From Bacteroidaceae bacterium (lineage in GTDB: Bacteria > Bacteroidota > Bacteroidia > Bacteroidales > Bacteroidaceae), in contig JAFTEV010000056.1 in NCBI GenBank assembly GCA_017453465.1, forward strand, positions 1-50,350: DNA of 50,350 bases, read 5' to 3'. The notes beneath the pieces were generated by a model. That model saw nothing but the letters and a program-made list of their open reading frames with translations, had not been told where the DNA came from and made no database searches. The position numbers and the translations under genes are program-made. Shown here in pieces: positions 8,044 through 15,838 of this stretch (positions are counted from its first letter, which is position 1; the number at the start of each line of letters is the position of its first letter).

Positions 8044-9423
8044 TTATTCTTCCGAGGCAAACATTGGGTCCCAGCAGGGCAGCAATGTGGGCTTCTGCTG
8101 GGCGGCCTTTACTATCTTGTCGGTAGCATACTTCTTGTTGACAACCAGGCGAAACATGTACTGGTCGAACCACTCGTCTGTCATGATGATGTGGCCTTTG
8201 TGCCCGCTTGTCGAGCCCCAAGAGTTCTCCACCTCCCACTTCACGGGCTGTCCTTTCTCATCGAGGTCAACGGCCTTCAGCGTCATGGCGTGGGTCGAGC
8301 CAGAGTCGTAGCTGCGGATGCGCTGTGCCTTGTCCATGCCGAAGTGCACACCGAAGATGTCGTCATAGTTGTAGTTCTTCAGGTCGGCAATGCCACGGCT
8401 GCGGTCGAGGTACTTTGCTACGTCGCACGAGAAGTACATCATCGTCGAGTCCTTGATGCTGGCTATGGCGCACTGCTTGATTTCGTCCATCGGCAGGTTT
8501 AGGTACAGCCAGTTGTGGCCGTCGTAGGTGTGGCGGTCATACTGTATTTCGTAGGTCTTCCAGTAGGGGCGCGTGGGGTCGTTCATCAGCATGATGAAGT
8601 CCCGCTGCAGGTCTGCGGTGAAGTATTTCTTGTAGAACTCCTGCGGTGTAAACTCTTCGGGGTCATAGACGTAGCGGCCATCGCTGTCCTTGGGTGCCCA
8701 CTTGAATGTCTTCATGGGCTGGCCCAGTCCCATCACGAGCATCTTGTATATCTCGCCCAACTGCTTCTCCTTCAGCTCTTGCAGTTGCTTGTCCGACTGC
8801 TTGCCCTCCCTGAGCTGCAGGCCGTCTTCGCGCAGTTTGCGCTTCAGGAAGGTGGTAAATTGCGCCGTGTTCTTGGCCGTGTAGTTGTCGGGCATCACCC
8901 CTACGGGCACCAGGCCGTACTTGCTCACCAGGTCGGCAACGCCCGTGAAGGTGCCGCCGTCGCTCAGCGGATTCTGGAAGAGCCAGAGCACCGTCTGGTC
9001 GTCCATCGGCTTCTCGCGTGTGTCGATGACGGCTTGCAGGAAGAGGTTAGCCTTTTCCAGCTGGTCGTAAAAGAAGATGTAGCTCTGCGAGAACTCCATC
9101 TCTCTGAGGCTCTGCTTGTTTATCATCTCGGCACGGAGTACGTTCATGCCCGTGAAGAGCCAGCAACGGCCCGACGACTTCTGGTCCGTGATTCCCTTCG
9201 AGGGCACCGAATGGCTGAAGTATGTGTTCTGCTCCGTCTGGTTGGCTTGGTTCAGAGCCAGCCCCGACACAGGCCCCGCTGCCAGCGCATTGCTGATGGC
9301 GCGTTCCGGCGCACTGAGCCGCTGGGCCGATTCAAACTTCCTGAGCAAGTCAGGCGTGATATTTCCCTGCGCCATGCCACTGATTGACAGTGACAGGAGC
9401 GAAATGGTAAGGAGGTTTTTCAT
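8044..9423 (-). CDS. pepC: Secreted aminopeptidase C / bleomycin hydrolase (C1B)
   Basis: 459 residues. The papain-like triad of peptidase family C1B is intact: SSGRCWLF (Cys87), STHAMTLKAVD (His near 377) and VENSWGS (Asn near 399). Unlike cytoplasmic PepC of lactic acid bacteria it begins with a signal peptide (MKNLLTISLLSLSISGMAQG), so it acts in the periplasm or outside; this is common in Bacteroidetes. C1B enzymes form hexamers with an internal active site and trim peptides from the N-terminus. Transcribed alone; no clear promoter box. A long palindrome follows its 3' end. Confidence 0.92.
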   Translation of the reverse strand: MKNLLTISLLSLSISGMAQGNITPDLLRKFESAQRLSAPERAISNALAAGPVSGLALNQANQTEQNTYFSHSVPSKGITDQKSSGRCWLFTGMNVLRAEMINKQSLREMEFSQSYIFFYDQLEKANLFLQAVIDTREKPMDDQTVLWLFQNPLSDGGTFTGVADLVSKYGLVPVGVMPDNYTAKNTAQFTTFLKRKLREDGLQLREGKQSDKQLQELKEKQLGEIYKMLVMGLGQPMKTFKWAPKDSDGRYVYDPEEFTPQEFYKKYFTADLQRDFIMLMNDPTRPYWKTYEIQYDRHTYDGHNWLYLNLPMDEIKQCAIASIKDSTMMYFSCDVAKYLDRSRGIADLKNYNYDDIFGVHFGMDKAQRIRSYDSGSTHAMTLKAVDLDEKGQPVKWEVENSWGSTSGHKGHIIMTDEWFDQYMFRLVVNKKYATDKIVKAAQQKPTLLPCWDPMFASEE

Positions 9424-9464
9424 AAGTGTATTTTAAACGTTAATGAAGCATTCATAAATAGAAA

Positions 9465-9956
9465 TCACAATATTTCCACCCATTTTTCATCATAATGTAT
9501 TTGTTTCAGAGTTTCTTCCACGTCAAGCATAGGAGGCTGTTTAATTCTGAATTTGATGGTTTGGGGCGGTATTTTGGTGTGAATGGTGAATTATGACCCA
9601 TGAGGTTGCCATGTGAACTTTTGTTCTCCGGTTTCAACATCCATGCCAATGAGGTTCCCATTGGTGTTTTCTTCCCAGCGGTACAAATTAGCCGTGTAAC
9701 GATGGTTTTCTTCTTCAAATAAATTATAGGTGAGTAAGTCATTACTTCTTATCAATACAGAAGTTCGCACTGGATTATAGTAGTCGTATGCAATATTCAC
9801 GCGCTCATTCCATATATTTAGCACGGCTCTGCCTGTTTTCTGAATGTTTTCGTGGGGGTCAGTAATGCCATAGGAATAATCTGGTGAACAGCGCCCACTG
9901 ATAAGTCTGATAACAGCCTCTTCACGGTGTGGATTGGCCAACTTTACGGTTTTCAT
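9465..9956 (-). pseudogene. Remnant of a type II restriction endonuclease gene
   Basis: The first 121 codons (9956-9594) are open and end in a TAA at 9593-9591 right after WQPHGS. Reading on in the same frame gives 41 more protein-like codons (FTIHTKIPPQTIKFRIKQPP ... KWVEIL) to a TGA at 9467-9465. A single C-to-T change (CAA to TAA) would explain this. The segments ITDPHENIQ, GRAVLNIWNERVNIAYDYY and FTWQPHGS look to me like the C-terminal half of small Bacteroidetes type II endonucleases, from memory only. Its start overlaps the truncated methyltransferase by ATGA. The N-terminal half appears lost, so it should be inactive. Visibly A/T-richer than its neighbours. Confidence 0.6.
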
Positions 9957-10573
9957 AGACCAAGTATTTTGTCGCTTGCAAACAAAGATGGGTCAACGTC
10001 TTCATCCCTTTCAAGCACTGTTGACAAATCGTAGTTCTTTTTCTGGAAATCAAAATTGAATTGGAAAAAGTCAATTTCATTCAGGAAGCCTACAATAATA
10101 ACTCGCTCTCGTTTTTGAGGAAGTCCAAAATCAAGTGCATTTAGGATTTTCCATTTCACATAGTATCCCAAATTGGAAAGTCTTTGAAGTATCGTTTGGA
10201 ATGTACGCCCTTTGTCATGTGAAACCAGTTGCTTGACATTCTCTAACAGAATCACAGCGGGATGATGATAGTTCAAAATACGCTCTATTTCAAAAAACAT
10301 TGTACCGCGTGTATCAGCAAAACCTTGCATTTTCCCCATGATGCTGAATGCTTGACAAGGAAATCCTGCCAAGAGCAAGTCATGTGGGGGTATCATCTCT
10401 ACAGGGATTTTGGTGATGTCACCAGCAGGCGTTTCTCCGAAATTGGCTGCGTATGTCGTAGCAGCCGCTTTATCCCATTCGGAAGAAAACACACACTGAT
10501 AGCCGAGTTCATCAAAAGGAAGCCGTATGCCGCCTATTCCTGCAAATAAATCTATGAATCGGATGTTGCTCAT
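9953..10573 (-). pseudogene. Truncated DNA (cytosine-5-) methyltransferase
   Basis: 206 residues against more than 300 for the family. The catalytic half is present: motif I DLFAGIGG (8-15), motif IV GFPCQAFS (nucleophile Cys73), motif VI LLENVKQ (110-115) and motif VIII QKRERV (153-158). After ASDKILGL the reading frame stops, so the target-recognition domain and motifs IX and X (RLQGFP, GNAV-type) are missing, and nothing like them occurs in the next ORF. Not a split enzyme of the M.AquI type, since the second half is absent. It probably lost its 3' part in a deletion that also removed the front of the endonuclease gene. Without a recognition domain it should not methylate specifically. Confidence 0.75.
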
Positions 10574-10690
10574 GGTGCTTATCTCGGTCTCTTCATGTAG
10601 TAAGACACTGCAAAGGTAGCACTTTTATTTCAATGGTGCAAGTTTTTCGCCGTGGGAATAATGTTATTCTGTTTCGGGGGGAATGGGAAC

Positions 10691-10941
10691 GGAAAGTAGG
10701 GAGGTAGGCAGGGAAAGTAGTGGTGTAGGCAATGAAAGTTGACGCAACGGCGTTGTTTGTAAAAACAATGAGCGATGTTTATAAAAACAACGGCGTTGTT
10801 TTCAAAAACAACGCCGTTGCGTCAACTTTTCTTTTCACACTGGAAAAGTTTGAACTTTAGAGGGGAAAAGTTTGTGCTTCACTGTGGAGCAGCTGGGACT
10901 TCACTGTGAATGACTTTTGCCCTCATTGTGAATGACTTCAG
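10691..10941. repeat. Degenerate 21-22 bp tandem array A
   Basis: About 11 units without spacers fill most of the 385-bp gap. Landmarks repeat at fixed distances: GAAAG at 10692, 10713, 10734; AAAAACAA at 10761, 10783, 10804; GGAAAAGTTTG at 10842 and 10864; CACTGTG (or CATTGTG) at 10880, 10902, 10924. Unit sequence drifts strongly from left to right while the period holds. The period is not a multiple of three, so it is not a protein repeat. The remaining bases up to 10690 hold nothing recognised. Confidence 0.7.
10735..10829. repeat. Perfect 24-bp inverted repeat inside array A
   Basis: Arms at 10735-10758 and 10806-10829 are perfect complements (core GACGCAACGGCGTTG). The 47-bp interior holds a further small palindrome around AACGGCGTT (10787-10797). 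On RNA this would form a very stable hairpin behind the TonB-receptor gene, a possible terminator though no T run follows at once. Confidence 0.65.
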
Positions 10942-10958
10942 AATGTAGTGTGGTGGGG

Positions 10959-13079
10959 TCAGAGCTTCAGCCGCACGCCGCCCATGAACCAGAATCCCGG
11001 TTGCAGGACATTGCCGAAATCGACGTAGCGGTGGTTGGTCAGGTTGTTCAGCTGGGCATAGAGTTCGTAGTGACGTTCAGTCCACTGCAGGCGGAGGTCC
11101 AGCAGGGAGAACGGCTTGTAGCTGCTCTTCTGCATGAAGGTGTAGGTCTGCCAGCCCAGGGCATTCGGCGTGGTGTGGCTGGTGTCGTACTCGTAGTAGG
11201 TGCCCATGCGGTCCTGCAGGCGGTAGCTCAGGGTAGCCGTGAGTCGGCGGATGGGGCGCACGGTGAGCGAGGCCACAAGCTTGTGGCGCAGGTAGTTCAG
11301 TCCGTAGTAGCTGTCGTCGAGGTCCACGTCGTCGTGGCGCGACTGGTGGATGAAGCTGTACTGCACCGTGAGGTCGCGCAGGACGCTCCGCTCGCCCAGC
11401 AGCTCCGGGAACTTCACGTTGGCCGAGGCCGATACGCCCATGTTGTTGATGCGCAGGTTGGTGGCGTGGTATGTGGTGTATTGTCCGCGTCCGTACTTCA
11501 CGACCGAGTCGGTGGGGATTACCCAGTCAATCATGCTCGTTTCGTGGCGGTGGTAGGCACGCAGTGTGGCCTCCAGTCCCGTGATGCGCCACTTGGCCGA
11601 GAGGCTAAATTCGCTGCTGCGCTCTGGGCTGAGGTCGGCGTAGCCCACCTGCGTGGGACTTTTATAATAGAGGTCGGTGAAGGTCGGCATACGTTGCGCC
11701 ATGTTCCAGGCAGCAAAGAGCGTGAGCCTGGGTGTGGGGCGGTAGCTGATATCGACACCGGGGTAGAGGCGGAAGCGATGGTCCAGGCCCGTGTTCATAT
11801 TGGCCATGAGGCCGAAGCTGAAGGTGAACTGGCGGAGCAGCACATCGTGCTCCAGGTAGTAGCACACGTTGGTGCGGTTGTCCTTCTTGGTGTACTGGCG
11901 GTCGCTGCCTGGGATGTCCACCAGCTTGCTCTCCGTCAGGGGCTGTCCGAGAGCCGTCGAGAGGATGCCCTCATTGCGGAACTCTGCGCCCAGGGCTGTG
12001 ATGCCCCCCTGCCAGCGGGTCTGTGCGTGGAGGTTGGCTCCATAGACATTCGTCTGGTGGTAGTTTTCCTGTGTGGGCGAAAGGCCGCGTATGAGCTGGT
12101 AGTGGTCGAGGCTGCGCTGCCAATAGACTGTGGGCTGCAACTGGATGCGCCCCTTGGTGCGGGCCGAGAGGCTGAGGATGTAGTGGCGGTTCTCTTCATA
12201 CTGGTCGGGAAACTTGCCGCTGTAGAAGGTGTTGGCACCATACTGCTGGCTGCTCAGGCCCAGTTGCCAGCGGAAGTCAGCTCCCTGTGTGGCGGTGCCG
12301 CCACCCCAGTAGGCATTGAGGCGCGAAAAGTCGCTGTTGTCTGTAGCCCCGTCGCTGCGGCGGTAGCCAGCCGAGAGATTGCTGAAGAAGGAGTTCTTCT
12401 TTGCGCGGAAAGCTCCCTCTGCGCCTGCCGTGCCGAAGGAGCCGCCATGCAGTGCGACCGTGCCGCCGAGGGGCTTGGCAGGTTGCTGGCGGGTGACGAT
12501 GTTGATGGCTCCGGAGAAGGCACTGGTGCCATAGACACGGCTGGCTGCGCCTTCGAGAATCTCGATGCGTTCAATGTCGTCGATGTTAAAGGGGAAATCT
12601 GCTGCGAGGTGCCCGGTGTGGGGCGAAGAAAAATTCACACCGTTGATGAGCAGAAGGATTTGGTCGTGCGTGCCGCCATTGATGCTGATGTCCGTTTGAA
12701 TGCCGAAACCGCCGCGCTGTCGGACATCTACTCCAGCTGCGTACTTCAGAAGGTCGTTCACCGACTGCGCAGGGCAGTCCTTGATTTGTTCTCTCGTCAT
12801 GACGCTGACGATGCGTGCGGTCTGCTCCATTGTGAGCGGGACGCGCTGGGCGGTAATCTCCACGTCGCTGAGCCTTATGCCCTCGCCGTTCTGCTCCTGT
12901 GCGGGAGCCATGGCAGTCTGTGCTGTGGCACTCTGCGGAGTGGCATAGGCAAGCGTGGCAACCGAGAGCACGCCGATGCGGATTTCCTTGCCGAGGCTGC
13001 GGAAGATGGCATCGTGGCGACGGCTGAATTGGTGCCAGCAGATGGTGTCCGCCTTTAACTTTAGTTTTCTTTTAAACAT
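10959..13079 (-). CDS. TonB-dependent outer-membrane receptor, BtuB-like
   Basis: 706 residues. It begins with the long, basic N-terminal extension seen on one class of Bacteroidetes receptors (MFKRKLKLKADTICWHQFSR, then FRSLGKEIRIGVLSVATLAY as the hydrophobic core). A TonB-box-like segment (LSDVEITAQRV), a plug domain (about 85-200, with NDLLKYAAGVDVRQRGGFG and RIEILEGAASRVYGTSAFSGA) and a 22-strand-type barrel ending in an aromatic/hydrophobic C-terminus (GGVRLKL) follow. BtuB-like members import cobalamin, but related receptors take up siderophores or heme and there are no transporter genes beside it to decide. Monocistronic with its own promoter. The leader is only about 45 nt, so there is no room for a cobalamin riboswitch. 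Confidence 0.85.
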   Translation of the reverse strand: MFKRKLKLKADTICWHQFSRRHDAIFRSLGKEIRIGVLSVATLAYATPQSATAQTAMAPAQEQNGEGIRLSDVEITAQRVPLTMEQTARIVSVMTREQIKDCPAQSVNDLLKYAAGVDVRQRGGFGIQTDISINGGTHDQILLLINGVNFSSPHTGHLAADFPFNIDDIERIEILEGAASRVYGTSAFSGAINIVTRQQPAKPLGGTVALHGGSFGTAGAEGAFRAKKNSFFSNLSAGYRRSDGATDNSDFSRLNAYWGGGTATQGADFRWQLGLSSQQYGANTFYSGKFPDQYEENRHYILSLSARTKGRIQLQPTVYWQRSLDHYQLIRGLSPTQENYHQTNVYGANLHAQTRWQGGITALGAEFRNEGILSTALGQPLTESKLVDIPGSDRQYTKKDNRTNVCYYLEHDVLLRQFTFSFGLMANMNTGLDHRFRLYPGVDISYRPTPRLTLFAAWNMAQRMPTFTDLYYKSPTQVGYADLSPERSSEFSLSAKWRITGLEATLRAYHRHETSMIDWVIPTDSVVKYGRGQYTTYHATNLRINNMGVSASANVKFPELLGERSVLRDLTVQYSFIHQSRHDDVDLDDSYYGLNYLRHKLVASLTVRPIRRLTATLSYRLQDRMGTYYEYDTSHTTPNALGWQTYTFMQKSSYKPFSLLDLRLQWTERHYELYAQLNNLTNHRYVDFGNVLQPGFWFMGGVRLKL

Positions 13080-13128
13080 AAAGCGTTTTTTTAAGGGTTA
13101 ATAAATGATGTTTGTTGAAAAACGGCTG

Positions 13129-13160
13129 CAAAGGTACGCTTTCGCCCCGATTTCTGCAAT
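13129..13160 (-). promoter_or_regulatory. Promoter of the TonB-dependent receptor gene
   Basis: Minus strand: ATTG (13160-13157), 20-bp spacer, TACCTTTG (13136-13129). About 50 bp before the ATG at 13079. Confidence 0.65.
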
Positions 13161-13241
13161 GAAAGGCTGTTGTTTTTTTAAAACTCTACTCAAAAAACAT
13201 AATAAAACTTAATGCCTTGTGGTGGTTCGGGAAAAATGACA

Positions 13242-13249
13242 TAAATTTG
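13242..13249 (+). promoter_or_regulatory. Probable -7 box for the MORN gene
   Basis: TAAATTTG fits TAnnTTTG; a CTTG at 13216-13219 stands 22 bp upstream, a slightly long spacer. About 25 bp before the ATG at 13275. Confidence 0.45.
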
Positions 13250-13274
13250 TGGTCGAATCAAAACAAGACTGCGT

Positions 13275-14396
13275 ATGAAACTCTACAGATATATTTTGTT
13301 CGGTTGCCTCGCCTTTGCTTCTACCGCCATGGCGCAGAAGGTGTCGATAGGCAACTATGTTTTCCCCAAGGACAAGGCTACATACTACGGCGACCTGGAG
13401 GGCGGCAAGCCCAACGGGAAGGGTAAGACAACCTTCCAGAACGGCGACAGCTACGAGGGCGAGTATGTGAAGGGCAAGCGTCAGGGCTACGGTGTGTATG
13501 TGTTTGCCGACGGTGAACGCTACGAGGGCGATTGGCACCAGGACCACCAGCACGGCAGGGGTACCTACTACTTCTCGAACAACAACAAGTATGAGGGCCT
13601 GTGGTACACCGACTACCAAGAAGGCGAAGGCACGATGTACTACTTCAACGGCGACAAGTATGTGGGCACCTGGAAGCAGGACAAGCGTGACGGCGAAGGC
13701 ACCTACACGTGGGCCAACGGCGTATATTATAAAGGTGGCTGGAAGGACGATAAGAAGTCAGGCAAGGGCATCTACGATTGGCGCGACGGCAGCAGCTATA
13801 GCGGCGACATGCTCTACGACCTGCGCAACGGACAGGGCACCTTCATCTATGCCAACGGAGACAAGTATGTGGGCGGCTGGAAGGACGACCTCATGCACGG
13901 CAAAGGCATCTACATCTTCAACAACGGTGACAAGTATGAGGGTGAATACCTCAACGGCGAGCGCACAGGCCAGGGCATCTTCACCTATACCGATAAGCGC
14001 AAGTACATAGGCCAGTTTAAGGACGGGCTGATGGAGGGCGTGGGCACCTACACGTGGCCTGACGGCTCGAAATATGAAGGCAGCTGGATTGCCGACAAAG
14101 AGAGCGGCAGAGGCAAGTACGTTGGTGCCAACGGCGATGTGTATGACGGTGAGTGGCACGACGGAATGATGCACGGCGACGGTGTGCTCCGTATGTCGGA
14201 CGGCTCCAAGTTCAAGGGGCACTTCAAGAATGGCATGAAAGACGGCAAGTGCGTAGAAGAGACAGCCGACGGAGTGCGCTTTGAGGGCACTTACGTCAAC
14301 GACCTCAAGGACGGCTACTTTGTGGAGAAGAACCACAACGGGACGGTTCTGCGCAAGGGATATTACAGCAAAGGCAAACTGCAAATTGTACAATAG
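13275..14396 (+). CDS. Exported protein of 14 MORN repeats
   Basis: 373 residues: signal peptide (MKLYRYILFGCLAFASTAMA), a short linker, then 14 consecutive MORN repeats of exactly 23 residues (pattern YxGxWxxxxxxGxGxxxxxxGxx) from about residue 37 to 358, and a short basic tail. MORN repeats form an elongated beta-sheet and in other systems bind lipid heads or proteins; bacterial exported forms have no settled role. The regular period and lack of any enzymatic domain suggest a structural or binding protein in the envelope. The suhB start follows the stop by only 3 bp, so the genes are co-transcribed. Confidence 0.9.
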   Translation: MKLYRYILFGCLAFASTAMAQKVSIGNYVFPKDKATYYGDLEGGKPNGKGKTTFQNGDSYEGEYVKGKRQGYGVYVFADGERYEGDWHQDHQHGRGTYYFSNNNKYEGLWYTDYQEGEGTMYYFNGDKYVGTWKQDKRDGEGTYTWANGVYYKGGWKDDKKSGKGIYDWRDGSSYSGDMLYDLRNGQGTFIYANGDKYVGGWKDDLMHGKGIYIFNNGDKYEGEYLNGERTGQGIFTYTDKRKYIGQFKDGLMEGVGTYTWPDGSKYEGSWIADKESGRGKYVGANGDVYDGEWHDGMMHGDGVLRMSDGSKFKGHFKNGMKDGKCVEETADGVRFEGTYVNDLKDGYFVEKNHNGTVLRKGYYSKGKLQIVQ

Positions 14397-14399
14397 ACC

Positions 14400-15200
14400 G
14401 TGGAAGGAACTGACCTACAGCAAATCCTTCAGCAAGTGAAGGAGGTGGCACAGCTGGCTGGCGGCTACATTCGTGAGCAGCGGCAGAGTTTCGACTCCAA
14501 GCGGATTGAAACGAAGGGCACGCACGACTACGTCAGCTATGTGGACCGACAGACGGAAGAACTGATTGTTGCCCGTCTGAAGGACATCCTGCCACAGGCG
14601 GGATTCCTCACGGAAGAGAAGACCACTGCCAACAACTCGACACATGAATACACTTGGGTGATTGACCCGCTGGACGGCACCACCAATTTTCTGCATGGAC
14701 TGGCTCCCTATTGCGTAGCGATTGCGCTGCGGCAGGGCAGCCAGCTTTTGCTTGGTGTGGTCTATGAGGTGGTGGCCGACGAACTCTTCTGGGCCTGTCA
14801 GGGCAGTGCGGCCTACCTGAACGGCAAGGAAATCCGCGTCAGCGCTGTGACGAGAGTGACCGACGCACTGGTCTGCTTCGGCTACCCCTACAATGTCAAC
14901 GAGTGGTCGCCCGTGATGCAGCGGCTCGTGCGTGAATACTATGGCTCGTGTGCCAGCATTCGCAACCTGGGTTCAGCCGAGGCCGAACTCTGCTACATCG
15001 CCTGCGGACGCTTCGATGCCTATGTGGAATCGTACCTGAAGCCCTGGGACGTCTCTGCCGGAGCCATCATCCTGCAGCAGGCGGGTGGACATATCTCCGA
15101 CTACGGCGGCGGTGACGGCTGGACGGAAGGCCGTGAGGTACTGGCCACCAACGGACGGGTGCACGCCGAAATGCTGGACATGCTGAAGACTGTACTTTAA
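14400..15200 (+). CDS. suhB: Inositol monophosphatase family protein
   Basis: 266 residues, normal length. Metal-binding motif 1 IDPLDGTTNF (88-97) and motif 2 WDVSAGAIILQQAGG (near 217) are complete, and TEE (71-73) gives a further metal ligand. The family hydrolyses inositol-1-phosphate and related phosphates with Mg; some members act on 3'-phosphoadenosine phosphate, which cannot be excluded. The start is GTG at 14400: it follows the MORN stop by 3 bp and no upstream ATG is available in frame. Confidence 0.9.
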   Translation: MEGTDLQQILQQVKEVAQLAGGYIREQRQSFDSKRIETKGTHDYVSYVDRQTEELIVARLKDILPQAGFLTEEKTTANNSTHEYTWVIDPLDGTTNFLHGLAPYCVAIALRQGSQLLLGVVYEVVADELFWACQGSAAYLNGKEIRVSAVTRVTDALVCFGYPYNVNEWSPVMQRLVREYYGSCASIRNLGSAEAELCYIACGRFDAYVESYLKPWDVSAGAIILQQAGGHISDYGGGDGWTEGREVLATNGRVHAEMLDMLKTVL

Positions 15201-15235
15201 TAAAACCTTATTATCAATATTACCCCCATCAAGCT

Positions 15236-15691
15236 ATGATTATTGACACACTTGACAATCTCGGCAAATATGCCGCACTGAATCCACTCTTCCCCAAGGT
15301 AGTGGCCTACATTCAGCAGAACGACCTCAATGCCCATGAGCCAGGAAAGGTTCAGATTGAGGGCGCAGACCTCTTTGTGAACTACAACGTCTCGAAGGGC
15401 AAGACCAAGGAACAGGCCCGCATCGAGAGTCACAACAGGATGATTGACATCCAGATTCCGCTCAACGTGCCCGAAACCATGGGCTACACGGCTCGCACGG
15501 CATTGCCGGAGGCCGAGTACAACGCCGAAAAGGACATCACGTTCTATCCCGGACTGGCCGAAACTTACGTCACCGTGCAGCCAGGCCAGTTTGCCATCTT
15601 CTTCCCGCAGGATGGCCATGCGCCTTGCGTCAGTGACGCACCGGAAATCAAGAAAGTAATCTTTAAAGTAAAAGCGAATCAAGAAGAGTGA
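15236..15691 (+). CDS. YhcH/YjgK/YiaL family protein (DUF386)
   Basis: 151 residues, a single small cupin-like domain. Family features visible: the E-(S)-HxxxIDIQ segment (ESHNRMIDIQIPL, about 63-75) and a C-terminal FAIFFPQDGHAPC with a conserved His, both probable metal ligands. Homologues include EbgC and YiaL and bind sugars or sugar acids, with anomerase-type roles proposed. It follows suhB by 35 bp on the same strand and probably shares its transcript. Confidence 0.87.
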   Translation: MIIDTLDNLGKYAALNPLFPKVVAYIQQNDLNAHEPGKVQIEGADLFVNYNVSKGKTKEQARIESHNRMIDIQIPLNVPETMGYTARTALPEAEYNAEKDITFYPGLAETYVTVQPGQFAIFFPQDGHAPCVSDAPEIKKVIFKVKANQEE

Positions 15692-15700
15692 AAAGTGAAG

Positions 15701-15785
15701 AGTGAAAAGTGAAAAATCTAAGTTTGAGCTTAGTTAGCATAAGGTTGCGTTTAGTCCCCGTAACTCGGATTTTTCACTTTTCACT
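15701..15785. repeat. 18-bp perfect inverted repeat of GTGAAAA words
   Basis: Arms 15701-15718 and 15768-15785. The left arm continues a tandem of GTGAAAAGTGAAGA words starting at 15688, the right arm ends in TTTCACT words. It separates the yhcH stop from glgB and may be a terminator. Confidence 0.65.
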
Positions 15786-15838
15786 TTTCACTATTCACTT
15801 AACCTTAAACATAACGTCACATTTTAATAAAATATACT

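Noticed and set aside
9953-9956. Split C5 methyltransferase of the M.AquI type
   Set aside because: The downstream ORF has none of the motifs IX/X or a target-recognition domain, so it cannot supply the missing half.
10932-13058. Very long open frame (708 codons) on the plus strand
   Set aside because: It is the mirror of the TonB-dependent receptor gene, arises from G/C-rich codon bias and has no protein-family features. Similar long antisense frames over glgB (15824-17818), the porin (21889-23082) and the secreted protein (27806-29251) were dropped for the same reason.
13080-13274. Cobalamin riboswitch in front of the BtuB-like gene
   Set aside because: The promoter lies about 50 bp before the start codon, so the leader is far too short, and no B12-box-like segment is visible.
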